A DNA stretch of 64,000 nucleotides from the NCBI GenBank assembly GCA_024707365.1, contig JANPZV010000005.1, positions 1,612,001 through 1,676,000 on the forward strand. The letters run 5' to 3'. The stretch's first letter is position 1, and each line of letters opens with the position of its first letter. The position numbers and the translations under genes are program-made. Shown here piece after piece: positions 52,713-64,000 of this stretch. The notes beneath the pieces are model-generated. The model had not been told where the DNA came from. It made no database searches and saw nothing but the letters and a program-made list of their open reading frames with translations. Origin of the DNA: Terricaulis sp. GTDB taxonomy: Bacteria > Pseudomonadota > Alphaproteobacteria > Caulobacterales > Aquidulcibacteraceae.

Positions 52713-53689
52713 CTCCAACCCTCCCGGCGCCGGCCGAGCGGCGCGACGCTGAGCGCGTCGTCACCGCGTTGCGGGCGGCGGGCGAGCAGACGCGCCTCCG
52801 GGTGCTGGCGCTGCTGACGGAGGGGGAATTGGCCGTGGGCGAGATCGCCCAGGTGCTGGGCCAAAGCCAGCCGCGCGTCTCGCGCCACATGAAGCTGCTG
52901 ACGGAAGCGGGCCTGGTGGAACGCTCGCCCGAAGGCGCCTGGGTGTTTTACCGGCTGCCCCGCGCACACGCGACCGAGCGGCACTTGGCCGACGCCGCGC
53001 TCGCCATGCTCGATCCCAGCGACCCGATGCTGGCGGCGGACGCCGAGCGGCTTGAGGCGATCCGCGTTGCGCGCGAAGCGGCGGCGGCGGCCTATTTCGA
53101 GCGCAACGCCGCCGATTGGGATCGCGTGCGCGCGCTGCATCTGCCGGAAGCTGACATCGATAGCGCCATTCTCGCGGCGGCGGGCGCGGGCCCGTTTGAT
53201 CTCATGGTCGATGTGGGCGTGGGGCAGGGGCGGATGATCCAGCTGTTCGCGGAGCGGGTGCGCCGCGCCGAGGGCTTTGACACCTCGCGCCAGATGCTGG
53301 CCATCGCCCGCGCCAGCTTGGCGGATTTGAAGGCGAAGGCCGCGGTGCGGTTTGGCGATGCGCATGCGCCGCCGCTTGAGGCGGGCGTGGCCGATCTCGT
53401 CACCATCCACCAGGTTTTGCACTTTCTTTCCGATCCGGCGCGGGCGATCGCGCGCGCGCGCGCGGCGCGGCTGCTCAAGCGCGGCGCGCGGCTTTTGATC
53501 ATCGATTTTGCGCCGCATGATTTGGAATTCCTACGTGAAGAGCACGCCCATCGCCGGCTTGGCTTTTCCGATGCCGACATCGCCGATTGGTGCGCCGCTG
53601 CGGGCGTGGGCGATCTGAAAATCACAACCCTCGCGCCCAGCGGGCGTGATCGCCTCACCGTGAAAATCTGGGCGGGAGATAAAGTATGA
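52703..53689 (+). CDS. ArsR-family regulator fused to a SAM-dependent methyltransferase domain
   Basis: Residues 1-95 form an ArsR winged helix: VVTALRAAGEQTRLRVLALL, TEGELAVGEIAQVLGQSQPR and VSRHMKLLTEAGLVERSPEG. Residues 130-328 are a class I methyltransferase with motif I FDLMVDVGVGQGRMIQLFAE, then VADLVTIHQVLHFLSDPARA and RLLIIDFAPHDLEFLREEHA. No metal-binding cysteines of classic ArsR are seen. This fusion heads the metF-metH operon and probably senses SAM or S-adenosylhomocysteine to repress methionine synthesis. The start ATG lies within a palindrome, and the stop overlaps metF (ATGA). Confidence 0.88.
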   Translation: MFISPTLPAPAERRDAERVVTALRAAGEQTRLRVLALLTEGELAVGEIAQVLGQSQPRVSRHMKLLTEAGLVERSPEGAWVFYRLPRAHATERHLADAALAMLDPSDPMLAADAERLEAIRVAREAAAAAYFERNAADWDRVRALHLPEADIDSAILAAAGAGPFDLMVDVGVGQGRMIQLFAERVRRAEGFDTSRQMLAIARASLADLKAKAAVRFGDAHAPPLEAGVADLVTIHQVLHFLSDPARAIARARAARLLKRGARLLIIDFAPHDLEFLREEHAHRRLGFSDADIADWCAAAGVGDLKITTLAPSGRDRLTVKIWAGDKV

Positions 53690-54593
53690 GCGCATCAGTC
53701 GCGCAAAACCTGATCGCGGAGGCCGCCACGCGCGTGGGCCGGCCGCGCGTGTCGTTCGAGTTCTTCCCGCCGAAAACCGAAGCGCTGGAAACGCAGCTGT
53801 GGGAATCGATCGCGCGGCTTGCGCCGCTTGATCCCAGCTTTGTTTCCGTGACCTATGGCGCGGGCGGCTCCACGCGCGACCGCACGCATCGCACCGTTTC
53901 GCGCATCGTCAGCGAAACCGCGCTTAAGCCCGCCGCGCACCTCACTTGCGTCGCCGCCAGCCGCGAGGAGGTGGATGGGGTGCTGCGCGATTATTGGAAC
54001 GCGGGCGTGCGCCATATTGTGGCGCTGCGCGGGGATCCGCCCGGCGGGGTCGGCGCTGCGTACGAGCCGCACCCGCAAGGCTATGCGGGCGCGGCTGAAT
54101 TGGTGCAAGGCGCGCGCGCGATCGGCGATTTCGAGATTTCGGTGGCGGTGCACCCGGAAAAGCATCCGGCCAGCCCCACCTGGGCGCACGACATTGAAAA
54201 TTTCAAACGTAAGCTCGGCGCCGGCGCCACGCGCGGGGTGTCGCAATTTTTCTTCGATGCGGAGGTGTTCTTGCGTTTCCGCGATCGCTTGGCCGGCGCG
54301 GGCGTCACAGCGCCCGTGCTGCCAGGCATTATGCCGATCTCCAACGCCAAGGGCCTCGCCAAAATGGCGGCCGGTTGCGGCGCGAGCCTGCCGAAATGGC
54401 TGACGAATTTGTTCGATGGCCTCGATGACGATCCGGAAACGCGCAAGCTGGTTTCAGCCGCCACCACGGCCCAGCTCTGCGCGCAGCTCGCCGCCGAGGG
54501 CGTTGAGGATTTCCATTTCTATACGCTCAACCGCGCCGAGCTCACGCTCGCGATCTGCCGGATTTTGGGCGTGCGCGCGGCGGAGGCGCAAGC

Positions 54594-54597
<4 letters not shown>
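53686..54597 (+). CDS. metF: 5,10-methylenetetrahydrofolate reductase
   Basis: A 303-residue TIM barrel with RPRVSFEFFPPKTEALETQL at the start (the catalytic Glu region), SVTYGAGGSTRDRTHRTVSR and AAHLTCVAASREEVDGVLRD. FAD-binding segments follow (GVRHIVALRGDPPGGVGAAY, ISVAVHPEKHPASPTWAHDI). The C-terminus FHFYTLNRAELTLAICRILG is standard. It makes 5-methyl-THF, the methyl donor for the following methionine synthase. ATGA overlaps at both ends couple it to the regulator and to the metH N-half. Intact. Confidence 0.95.
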
Positions 54598-55655
<1,058 letters not shown>

Positions 55656-55656
55656 A

Positions 55657-56340
55657 ATGACGGAGATCGTGTTCAACGCCGAAATGGCGAAAGCCTATGA
55701 CGAGAAAGGCCCGCGCCTGCTCGTGCCCGGCTATGCCGCATTTCTGCAAGCCATCGCCACGCTGCTCGAAGCTGACTTGGCCGATGACGCCTCCATCCTC
55801 GTGATGGGCGCAGGCGGCGGGGCCGAGCTGATGGCGCTGGCGCCCGTGCGCGCCGGCTGGCGCTTTGTTGGCGTTGATCCATCGCCCGATATGCTGGGCG
55901 CGGCGCAGGCCAAGTTGGCTGAAGCAGGTCATGCCGAACGCGCCGCGCTGCATGTGGGTTACGCCGCCGATGCGCCCGAAGGCCCGTTCGATGCGGCCAC
56001 ATCCTGCCTGCTCATGCCGTTCATTCCCGATGATGGCGGCAAGCTTGACTATCTGCGCCAAGTGCGCCGCCGGCTAAAGCCGGGCGCGCCTTTGCTCATG
56101 GTCGAGGGCTTTGCCTCGCGCGAGCCGGAGGCGTGGGCGCGCTATCTTAAGCTTTACATCACGCACGGCCTGTTGCGCGGCGCGCCGGAGGCGCACGTCA
56201 ATATGGCGGCGGGCGCGCAAGCGGGCCTGCACTATGTTTCAACCGCCCGGCAAAAAGAGCTCATCACCGAAGCAGGCTTTGCTTCCATCGAGCCCTTCTT
56301 TCAGGCGCTTTATATTCACGGCTGGATCGCACGCGCATGA
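55657..56340 (+). CDS. Class I SAM-dependent methyltransferase inside the met operon
   Basis: A 227-residue protein from the ATG at 55657. Motif I is [20 protein letters not shown], motif II region [20 protein letters not shown], post-[21 protein letters not shown] and a C-terminal sheet ([20 protein letters not shown]). The substrate is not evident. It sits between the two metH halves with a one-base gap upstream and an ATGA overlap downstream. That location suggests it shares regulation with methionine and SAM metabolism, perhaps as a SAM-use or salvage enzyme. This is an inference from position. Confidence 0.85.
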   Translation: MTEIVFNAEMAKAYDEKGPRLLVPGYAAFLQAIATLLEADLADDASILVMGAGGGAELMALAPVRAGWRFVGVDPSPDMLGAAQAKLAEAGHAERAALHVGYAADAPEGPFDAATSCLLMPFIPDDGGKLDYLRQVRRRLKPGAPLLMVEGFASREPEAWARYLKLYITHGLLRGAPEAHVNMAAGAQAGLHYVSTARQKELITEAGFASIEPFFQALYIHGWIARA

Positions 56341-58992
56341 GCGATGGAAATCTCTTCGCAAACTTCATCATCGTTGGTGAGCGCACCAACGTCACCGGCT
56401 CTGCGAAATTCCGCAAGCTGATCGAGGCTGATGATTACGCCGGCGCGCTCGTGGTGGCGCGTCAGCAGGTGGAAAACGGCGCCAACGTGCTCGACGTGAA
56501 CGTCGATGCCGCCATGATCGATGGGCCTGCGGCGATGACGCGGTTTTTGAACCTGATCGCCTCAGAGCCCGATATCGCCAAAATTCCGCTGATGATCGAT
56601 AGCTCCAAATGGGAGGTGATCGAGGCCGGCCTCAAATGCGCGCAGGGCAAATCGGTGGTGAACTCGATTTCGCTCAAGGAAGGGGAGGAAGCCTTCCTCC
56701 ACCACGCCAAGCGCGTGCGCCGCTATGGCGCGGCCGCCGTGGTGATGGCGTTCGATGAGAAAGGCCAGGCCGACACCGCCAAGCGCAAGATCGAGATCTG
56801 CACGCGCGCGTACAATCTGCTCACCGAGCACGGCTTTCCGCCCGAGGACATCATCTTCGATCCCAACATTTTCGCGGTGGCGACGGGGATCGAGGAGCAC
56901 GCCGATTACGCCAAGGATTTCTTCGAGGCCACGGCCTATATCCGCAGCGAGCTGAAAGGCGCGCACGTATCGGGCGGTGTGTCGAACGTCTCGTTCTCGT
57001 TCCGCGGCAATGAGCCGGTGCGCGAGGCGATGCACGCGGTGTTCCTCTATCACGCCATCCGCGCCGGCATGGATATGGGCATCGTCAATGCCGGCACGCT
57101 GGCGCTTTATGATGATGTCGCGCCCGATCTGCGCGAGCGGGTGGAGGATGTGATCCTCAACCGCCGCGAGGACGCAACCGAGCGCCTGCTCGACGTGGCC
57201 GAAGCGGCCAAAGCCGGCGGCAAGAAAAAAGATACAGAGCGCGATCTCGCCTGGCGCGAGCAGCCGGTGCGGGCGCGGCTGGCGCATGCGCTGGTGCACG
57301 GCATCACCGAATTCATCATTGAAGACACCGAAATCGCGCGCCTTGAGGCGGAGCGCCCGCTGCACGTGATCGAAGGCCCGCTGATGGACGGCATGGGCGT
57401 CGTGGGCGATCTCTTCGGCGCGGGCAAGATGTTCTTGCCGCAAGTGGTGAAATCCGCGCGCGTGATGAAGCAGGCGGTGGCGTATCTGCTGCCGTATATG
57501 GAGGCGGAAAAACAAGCCACCGGCATGGCCAGCAAGTCCAACGGCAAGATCGTGATGGCGACCGTGAAGGGCGATGTGCACGATATCGGCAAGAACATCG
57601 TCGGCGTCGTGCTGCAATGCAACGGCTATGAGATCGACGATCTTGGCGTCATGGTGCCGGCCGATCGCATCCTGGAGCGCGCCAAGGAAATCGGCGCGGA
57701 CGCGATCGGCCTTTCGGGCCTCATTACGCCGAGCCTTGATGAGATGGTGTTCGTCGCTTCCGAGATGCAGCGCTTGGGCATGAGCCTGCCGCTGCTGATC
57801 GGCGGCGCCACCACATCGCGCACGCATACGGCGGTGAAGATCGCGCCCGCCTATAAAGGCCCCACCATCTACGTCACCGACGCTTCGCGCGCCGTGCCCG
57901 TGGTGCAAAAGCTGATGGGCGCCGAGCGCGAAACGCTGGTGGCCGAAACCAAGGCAGATCAGCTCGCCGCGCGGCAAAGCTATCTTGCCGGCCAAGATAA
58001 GCGCCCGCGCCTGCCGATCGCGCTGGCGCGCAAGCGCGCGCCGAAGCTCGAATATAAGCCGGTGAAGCCAAGCTTCCTCGGCGTGCGCGCGTTCGATAAT
58101 TTCCCGCTTGAAGAGCTTGTGCCCTATATCGATTGGACGCCGTTCTTCGCCTCCTGGGAATTGATCGGCCGCTTCCCCGCCATTTTGCAGGACGATATCG
58201 TCGGCGAGCCCGCGCGCGCGCTGTATAAAGATGCGCAAGCCATGCTGGATCAGCTGGTCGCGGAAAAATGGGTGAAGGCCTCCGGCGTCATCGGCTTTTG
58301 GCCCGCGAACGCCGATGGCGACGACATCGTGCTTTATCAGGATGAAACGCGCGCGGCGGAGCTGGCGCGGCTCCACACGCTGCGCCAGCAGATGGATAAG
58401 GGCGAAGCCAAAGGCAATTTCGCGCTGTCCGATTTCATCGCCCCGAAGGGCGCGCCCGATTATGTCGGGGGCTTTGCCGTCACCGCCGGCATCGGCGAGG
58501 AGGAGGTCGCCATCCGCTTCAAGCGCGCGAATGACGATTACTCCGCCATCATGGCCCAAGCCTTGTGCGATCGCCTGGCCGAAGCCTTCGCCGAATGCAT
58601 GCACGCCAAGGTGCGGCGCGAGCTTTGGGGCTATGCGGCCGAGGAAACGCTTCGGCTATGAGGATTTCATCGCCGAGAAATATCGCGGAATCCGCCCCGC
58701 GCCCGGCTATCCGGCCCAGCCCGACCACACCGAAAAGCGCGTGATCTTCGATCTGCTCAACGCGCACGAAAACACCGGCATCGATCTCACCGAAAGCATG
58801 GCGATGACGCCGCCGAGTTCGGTTTCCGGGCTCTATTTCGCGCATCCGCGCGCGGAATATTTCGGCGTCGGCAAGATCGACCGCGATCAGGTGGAAGATT
58901 ACGCCCGCCGAAAGGGCTGGGATTTGGCCCTGGCCGAACGCTGGCTCGCGCCGATCCTGGCGTATGACCCGGCGCTGGCGAAGGCCGGCTAG
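56337..58992 (+). CDS. metH: Methionine synthase, pterin/B12/activation half, frameshifted
   Basis: The product covers the folate-binding domain ([40 protein letters not shown]), the cap ([20 protein letters not shown]) and the cobalamin domain with the B12-ligand His in [20 protein letters not shown]. It then has the AdoMet activation domain ([20 protein letters not shown]). The frame breaks near 58645, where GAGGAAACGC has one A too many. Removing it joins [11 protein letters not shown] to [20 protein letters not shown] and [20 protein letters not shown], the SAM-binding end. Joined length is about 885. Together with the first half it makes methionine from homocysteine using 5-methyl-THF and cobalamin. 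Confidence 0.93.
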
Positions 58993-59096
58993 GGCGGAAC
59001 CTTCCGCTCGTCCGGCGAAACGCCGGCTCAGTCGCAATTTCCTGGCCCTGGGAGGCGCGGGCGGCTAAGACCGCCCAAACTTTCCGGGGACTCCTC
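58993..59096. other. Short gap between metH and the M16 peptidase gene
   Basis: About 100 bp with an imperfect stem (CGCTCGTCCGGCGAAACGCCGG near 59006-59027) and the leader of the next gene. No gene is supported. Confidence 0.35.
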
Positions 59097-61929
59097 ATGA
59101 AACGCATCGTGATGTTCGTGGCCGCCGCGTTCGCGCTGGCGGCCTGCGCCACAGCTTCCGCGCCGCAAGGCGAGGGCGCGCTTGCTGTCGCGCCGCTGCA
59201 ATACACCACGCGCACGCTGGAAAACGGCCTGCGCGTTTATGCGATGCCCGATCCGAACACCGCGAACGTCTCGGTGCATGTCTGGTACGATGTGGGATCG
59301 AAGGATGATCCCGAAGGCCGCTCGGGCTTTGCGCACCTGTTTGAACACATCATGTTCAAATCCACCCGCAACATGCCGAACGAAACGTTCGACCGGCTGA
59401 CCGAAGATGTCGGCGGCTTCAACAACGCCTCCACCTATGACGATCTCACCAATTATTTCGAGGTCGTGCCCGCCAATCACCTTGAGCGCATTCTCTGGGC
59501 CGAATCCGAGCGCATGGGCTCGCTCGTCGTTGATGCGGCGACGTTCGATTCAGAGCGTGACGTGGTGAAGGAAGAGCTGCGCCAGCGCGTGCTGGCTTCG
59601 CCCTATGGGCCGCTTTTCTATATGTATCTGCCGCAGGCCAATTATAGCGTGCACCCGTATGGCCGCCCCGGCATCGGCTCGATCGAGGATCTCGACGCGG
59701 CCACCGTCGATGACGTGCGCGCCTTCCACGCCGCTTATTATCGCCCCGATAACGCTGTGCTCGTCGTCGCCGGGAATTTCGATCCGGCCCAGCTTGATGC
59801 CTGGGTGGACGAATATTTCGCCCCCATCGCCACGCCCGAGCGCGCCATCCCGCGCGTGGAAGCGGTGGAGCCCGAACGCACCGCGCCGCGCGAATTCACC
59901 GTCTATCAGCCCAACGTGCCGCTGCCGGCTTTGATGCTGGCCTATCCGCAGCCGGCCGCGGGCGATCCCGATCTGCCCGCGCTGATGGTGCTGGACGCGA
60001 TCATGTCGCGCGGGGATTCCTCGCGGCTCTATCAATCCATGGTCTATGAGCAGCAGGTGGCCGCGCAGGTGTTCACCTTCATCGAGGCCACGCAGGATCC
60101 AGGCGTCTACGGCTTGTTTGCAATCCTCTCAGCCGGCCAATCGCCGGAGGCGGGGCTGCAAAGCCTGATGGCCGAGGTGGCGCGTTTCCGCGATGAGTTG
60201 GTCACGCCAGCCGAGCTTGACGAGGCCAAGAACGAGATCGTCACCGGCACCATCCAGGGCCGCGAAACCGCCTATGGCCGCGCCTTTGAATTGGCGGACG
60301 CGGTGATCCGCTATGGCGATGCGGCCTATGCCGATCGCCTGCTCGCCGCGATCCAGGCGACCACCGCCGCCGACGTGCAGCGCGTGGCCCGCCGCGTGCT
60401 GAACGATCAGCGCCGCGTGGTCGTGAATTATCTGCCCGAGGCGATGAAGCCCGAAGGCGTCACAGGCGATACGATCACCACCGCATCCACGATCGTGGCG
60501 CGCCCGCTCAACATTCCGCAATCGGAAATCGTGATCCACACGCTGGCCGCCGAAGGCGAGCGCGCGGCCCCGCCCGCGCCCGGCGCGCCGGTGGATGCGC
60601 GCATCCCGGCTGTGGCTGAGCGCACGCTCGGCAACGGCCTGCGCGTGCTGGTGGCCTCCAACCGCGCGCTGCCGCTGATCAGCGCCGATCTGCGCATTGG
60701 CTTTGGCTCGGCCTCCGATCCCGAAGGGCGCGCGGGCGTTGCCGGCCTCACGGCGGATCTGCTGCCGCGCGGCACGCAAACCCGCACGGCTTCGGAAATC
60801 GCCAGCGCGATTGAATCGCTCGGCGCCGGCATCGGCTCCGGCGCCGGCGTGGATTCATCCGCGGTTTCGCTGCAAACCCGCACCGACCGCGCCGAGGAAG
60901 CGTTCGCCATCTACGCGGACGTGGTCCGCAACCCCGCCTTCGCCGAGGAAGAGCTCGACCGCGCCCGCCAGCAATCGCTCGATGGGCTGATGGTGGCGCT
61001 GAGCGAGCCGGGCTCGATCGGCTCGATGGCGATGACGCGCGCGATTTATGGCGCGGGCCCTTACTGGCGCCGTCGCCACCGCGAACACGCTGCAGGCGAT
61101 CACCACCGAGAACACGCGCGCGTTCCACCAAACCTATTGGCGCCCGGATACGGCGGTGCTCGTCATCACCGGCGATGTCAGCGCCGAGGAAGGCTTTGCC
61201 CTGGCCGAACGGCATTTCGGCTCCTGGCCGAACGCGGGCGGCGCGCGCCCGCAGAGCCCGGATGTCAGCACACATGCGCCGGCGGCGCGCACGATCGTTG
61301 TCGATCTGCCGCAGACGGGGCAGGCGGCGGTGCTGATGGGGCTGCGCGGCGTCGCGCGCTCTGACGCTGATTATCTGCCGCTGCTGGTGGCCAACAACGT
61401 TCTGGGCGGGGGCTATTCGGCGCGGCTGAACGCGGAAATCCGCATCCGGCGCGGGCTCTCCTACGGCGCGGGCTCGTCGCTTTCGGCGCGGCTTGGCCCT
61501 GGGCCGATCGTGGCTTCGGCGCAAACCCGCAACGATGCGGCGGTGCAGGTCTATGAACTGATGCGCGCCGAAATCGTGCGCATTGGCCGTGATCTCACCC
61601 CGGAAGCGGAGATGAACGCGCGCAAGGCGGTGCTGATCGGCGGCTTTGCGCGCAGCGTGGAAACCACCGCCGGCCTCGCCGGGCAGATCTCCACGCTGGC
61701 GCTGTTTGGCCTGCCGCCCTCGAGCCTCAACACCTACGTGGCCGACATCACCGCCGTCACGCCCGCACAGGCGCGTGACGCGGCGGCCCGGTATTTCCGG
61801 GCGGATGCGGCCGATCTCGTGGTCGTGGGCGATGCGCAGCATTTCTACGAAGCGCTGCGCCGCGCCCACCGCAATGCCGAGCGCATCCAGATCGAGCAGC
61901 TTAATCTCGATAGCGAAACGCTCCGCTAA
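59097..61929 (+). CDS. M16-family zinc metallopeptidase lipoprotein, frameshifted
   Basis: The N-terminus KRIVMFVAAAFALAACATAS is a lipoprotein signal with LAAC. The first M16 domain has the inverted zinc motif in GFAHLFEHIMFKSTRNMPNE (HxxEH) and a downstream Glu in DSERDVVKEELRQRVLASPY. A second, zinc-less M16 domain begins near residue 500 (ERTLGNGLRVLVASNRALPL). The frame breaks near 61065; one extra T in CCCTTACTGGCGCC hides GAVATANTLQAITTENTRAF. The rest runs to LNLDSETLR. Joined length is about 943. It would degrade peptides or misfolded proteins in the periplasm. Two-domain M16 proteins of this form are common in alphaproteobacteria. Confidence 0.9.
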
Positions 61930-61939
61930 GATTGCACGT

Positions 61940-61981
61940 CGTCATTCCGGGTTCTTCGCTGCGCGAAGCCCCGGAATGACG
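61940..61981. repeat. REP-like palindrome after the M16 gene
   Basis: CGTCATTCCGGG and CCCCGGAATGACG are arms of a long hairpin around TTCTTCGCTGCGCGAAG. Similar 'gtcattccgggg' palindromes are dispersed intergenic repeats in alphaproteobacterial genomes. No second copy was noticed in this window, so its repeat status is an inference. Confidence 0.55.
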
Positions 61982-62096
61982 AAGCTGCGTCATCGAGCGC
62001 GCGACGGAAGCCGGCTATCCACACCAGCCTTGCCCCGTTTGGGTGACGCTGGGGGCCGACTCACTTAAGGCTGGTCCGTCCAACGGGGACGTTACG

Positions 62097-62454
62097 ATGC
62101 GCGTGATTTTGGCCGCTGTGGCGCTGACGGCGCTTTCCTTCGTCGCTGGCGTGGCGGGGGATCTCACCAAGCCGGCGAATGCCGGGGCCTCGGTGACGCT
62201 GCGCATCCCGCCGCCGATTCCCGCAGACGCGCCGCGCGCTGCGCCGCTGCCGCCGCTGGTTTCCGCCGCCGCCGCCGCCGAGCCGCCGCGCCGGGCTGAA
62301 AAAGGCCGAGGAAATCGAGGCGGAAGCCGCCGCGCCCTGGGCTGCGCCGGCGCATCCGAGCTATGCCAAGCAGCGGCGGGATCGCGTGCTCCGCGCCGAT
62401 CCCAAGCAGGACGCCCGGCTCGCGGCCAAGCAGGAGCCCAAAAAGGGCAATTAA
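62097..62454 (+). CDS. Small exported protein, frameshifted
   Basis: From the ATG at 62097 a signal peptide (RVILAAVALTALSFVAGVAG) leads to an alanine/proline-rich stretch (GASVTLRIPPPIPADAPRAA, PLPPLVSAAAAAEPP). A frame break near 62300 is inferred because the other frame then reads LKKAEEIEAEAAAPWAAPAH, PSYAKQRRDRVLRADPKQDA and ends RLAAKQEPKKGN at a TAA. Joined length is about 118. No domain is recognised. It is probably periplasmic. Confidence 0.5.
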
Positions 62455-62537
62455 GTGCGGCTTTGCCGCAACACTGCCGTCACGCTTCAACACAGCGTCA
62501 AAAAAGCGCCCAGGTCCGGGCGCTTCGTCTCGCCGCT

Positions 62538-63417
62538 ATGAGCCAATCGCGTGGCATGAGTCTGGCGGCGCAGAGCGCCTGGGCGGTCGCCGCCGCCCTT
62601 ACGGTGGTTGCGCCGGGCGCGGCGCATGGCCAGGGCTTTCAGCAGAATTTCCAGGCCGGCCCTGCAGCGCCCGGCCGGCAAATCCTCCAGCCCGGCCGCA
62701 GCACCCATATCCAGCAACCGCAAGAGCGGGCCCCAGCAGCAGCGCCAGCAGGAAAGCCAGCCGCGCCCGCTGGTTGAGGGGCTTGTCACCGTCACCATGG
62801 GCTCGCGCCGTTACGCGACGCCCGATGGCGCGGTGCGCTTTTTGTGTTCGATCGCACCGGCGCGCGCGCGGCGTTGCTGCGTTTTGACGGCGACGATGAA
62901 GTGCACGTGCTGCTGCCCGAGATGGGCTCGCGCGGGGATGAGATTTATCGCAACGAGGATGGCTCCATCATGTTGCGCGTCACCGCCCAAGGCGGGGTGA
63001 CGGTTTACACGCGCCAGATCCGCACCGGCGCGGCCGCATCCGAACTCGCCTCCGTCGCGCCGATCGCGCCGCAAGCGATCGCGGCCGCGCAGTTGAATGA
63101 GCGCGTGCGCTTGCTGCAAATCCGCGCCGCCCGCGCGGTGGGCGAGCCGGTGCAGTTTGTCGTGCCCGCGCAAATGAGGCGCGCCGGTGGCCGGCCTTGT
63201 GGTCGATGCGGCTGAGCGTGTGGCCGAAGGGCTCACCCAAGCGCCGCTGACGGGCGTGCGCCGCGTGGTGATCTCGCTGGGGCGCCAGCCGGCGGCGGCG
63301 CTGCGCGGTGAGGTGCTTTACGTGCAAGTCGCGCCCGAGATGGGCTATGCGGGCCGGCCTTCGTCCAACGCGATCCGCAATGTCGTCACCGGCGCGGTGC
63401 AAGGCCCGCAGGATTAA
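62538..63417 (+). CDS. Exported DUF4908-like protein, several frame breaks
   Basis: The ATG at 62538 starts SQSRGMSLAAQSAWAVAAAL with a signal ending GAAHGQ. A Gln/Pro/Ala-rich linker follows. Readable blocks in three frames then fit one protein: VEGLVTVTMGSRRYATPDGA with VRF, RTGARAALLRFDGDDEVHVL with LPEMGSRGDEIYRNEDGSIM, and VAEGLTQAPLTGVRRVVISL ending GAVQGPQD. Breaks fall near 62720, 62850 and 63180. The layout recalls DUF4908 proteins known from Caulobacterales, but I am not certain. Length about 290. Function unknown, probably periplasmic. Confidence 0.5.
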
Positions 63418-63471
63418 GCTGCATTATGGAGCGCGGGCGTCCCGCCCGCGTTGTGCTCCATACGCATCGCA
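63418..63471. terminator. Hairpin between convergent genes
   Basis: ATGGAGC, GCGGGCG, TCC, CGCCCGC, GCTCCAT form a long imperfect stem at 63425-63464 between the DUF4908-like gene and gloB. It is likely a bidirectional terminator or repeat. Confidence 0.5.
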
Positions 63472-64000
63472 CTATTTGAACGAATCCTTGCGGCGGCGGA
63501 TTTCCGCGAACGCTTCCCAATCGGCAAGCTCCGGCAAAAGCAGCGGCGCGCGCAGGAACGGGTTTGCGGCTTTTTCTTCCGCCAGCGTCATCGGCACGGT
63601 GGGCTCGCCCGCCGCGCGTTTGCGCTCCACCTCCTTGATGCGCACGGCAAGCTCAGGATTATCGCCATCGACGCTGGCGGCGAAGCGGGCGTTGGCGAGC
63701 GTATATTCATGCGCGCAATAGAGCGTGGTTTGGCGCGGCAGCGCCGCCAGCTTTGAAAGGCTCGCCCACATCTGCTGCGGCGTGCCTTCAAACAAACGCC
63801 CGCAGCCGAGCGCAAACAGCGTATCGCCCACGAACGCCACATGTTCGCTATCGAACACATAGGCCACATGCCCGAGCGTATGCCCGCCCACATCGAGCAC
63901 CCGCGCCTCAAACGCGCCAAGCTTCACCACATCGCCTTGGCCGATAATGCGATCGGGCGCTTGGCCGATGCGCTCCACCTCGGCCGGGCCAGTGATGGTA
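63472..64000 (-). CDS. gloB: Hydroxyacylglutathione hydrolase, C-terminal part, cut by the window edge
   Basis: The visible 176 residues cover the second half of glyoxalase II. HTLGHVAYVFDSEHVAFVGD contains a metal-ligand His and Asp of the metallo-beta-lactamase fold. TLFALGCGRLFEGTPQQMWA has the GCGRLFEG signature, followed by LYCAHEYTLANARFAASVDG with another metal His and the substrate-binding helices. The C-terminus (RAPLLLPELADWEAFAEIRR, RKDSFK) is typical. The N-terminal HxHxDH motif lies beyond the edge. The enzyme releases D-lactate and glutathione from S-lactoylglutathione in methylglyoxal detoxification. Confidence 0.93.
   Translation of the reverse strand, partial: TITGPAEVERIGQAPDRIIGQGDVVKLGAFEARVLDVGGHTLGHVAYVFDSEHVAFVGDTLFALGCGRLFEGTPQQMWASLSKLAALPRQTTLYCAHEYTLANARFAASVDGDNPELAVRIKEVERKRAAGEPTVPMTLAEEKAANPFLRAPLLLPELADWEAFAEIRRRKDSFK

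Noticed and set aside
56562-58604. Very long antisense ORF (680 codons) opposite the metH C-half
   Set aside because: An artefact of high GC and biased codon use. The His/Arg-rich translation has no domain, while the plus strand encodes all MetH motifs.

Overview
The window reads as part of the chromosome of a GC-rich alphaproteobacterium, most likely in or near Caulobacterales/Hyphomonadaceae. This rests on gene content and codon use: three TonB receptors, a HisKA_2-type sensor kinase, a class I lysyl-tRNA synthetase, quinone-linked PyrD, MlaA/MlaC, and a metF operon with methionine synthase split into two proteins. Species cannot be named from the sequence alone.

Layout. Positions 1-16100 are an accessory zone: a partial ECF sigma factor, small regulators, a broken IS91-type element, an HWE/HisKA_2 kinase and Crp-like regulator, two IS3-family insertions (6766-8022 and 10985-12215), a large ABC-type ATPase, and a restriction-modification cluster (nuclease-fold protein, Vsr, cytosine-5 methyltransferase). 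Positions 16277-22300 carry a Phd/PemK toxin-antitoxin pair and a plasmid/ICE-like maintenance block (ParB, ArdC-like antirestriction, Toprim protein, SSB-like protein, DUF6876-like protein). Positions 22400-39005 are metal and redox cargo: two TonB receptors flank a lipoprotein superoxide dismutase, a ferredoxin-NADP reductase, a 7Fe ferredoxin and three paralogous polytopic membrane proteins of no family I can name. A copper-type locus follows (YcnI/DUF1775, SCO, PCuAC, TonB receptor, DUF2946). Positions 39492-42676 hold a TraF-type peptidase, a DUF3363 relaxase and a small helix-turn-helix protein. The element appears to end at about 42804, where a glycosyltransferase gene is cut off after 309 codons.

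From about 42800 to the right edge the window looks like core chromosome: cation/proton antiporter, Rnk-like factor, class I lysS, sixA, a DUF433/DUF5615 pair, an S24 regulator, pyrD, mlaA-mlaC, a five-gene methionine operon (ArsR-methyltransferase regulator, metF, metH N-half, a methyltransferase, metH C-half), an M16 peptidase, two envelope-type proteins and gloB.

An important caveat: about twenty genes, including lysS and metH, are broken by single-base indels, many in short homopolymers. The pattern fits residual long-read assembly error better than widespread decay. I therefore give full spans for such genes and mark the likely frameshift. I call a gene a pseudogene only when it is also truncated or belongs to a mobile element.
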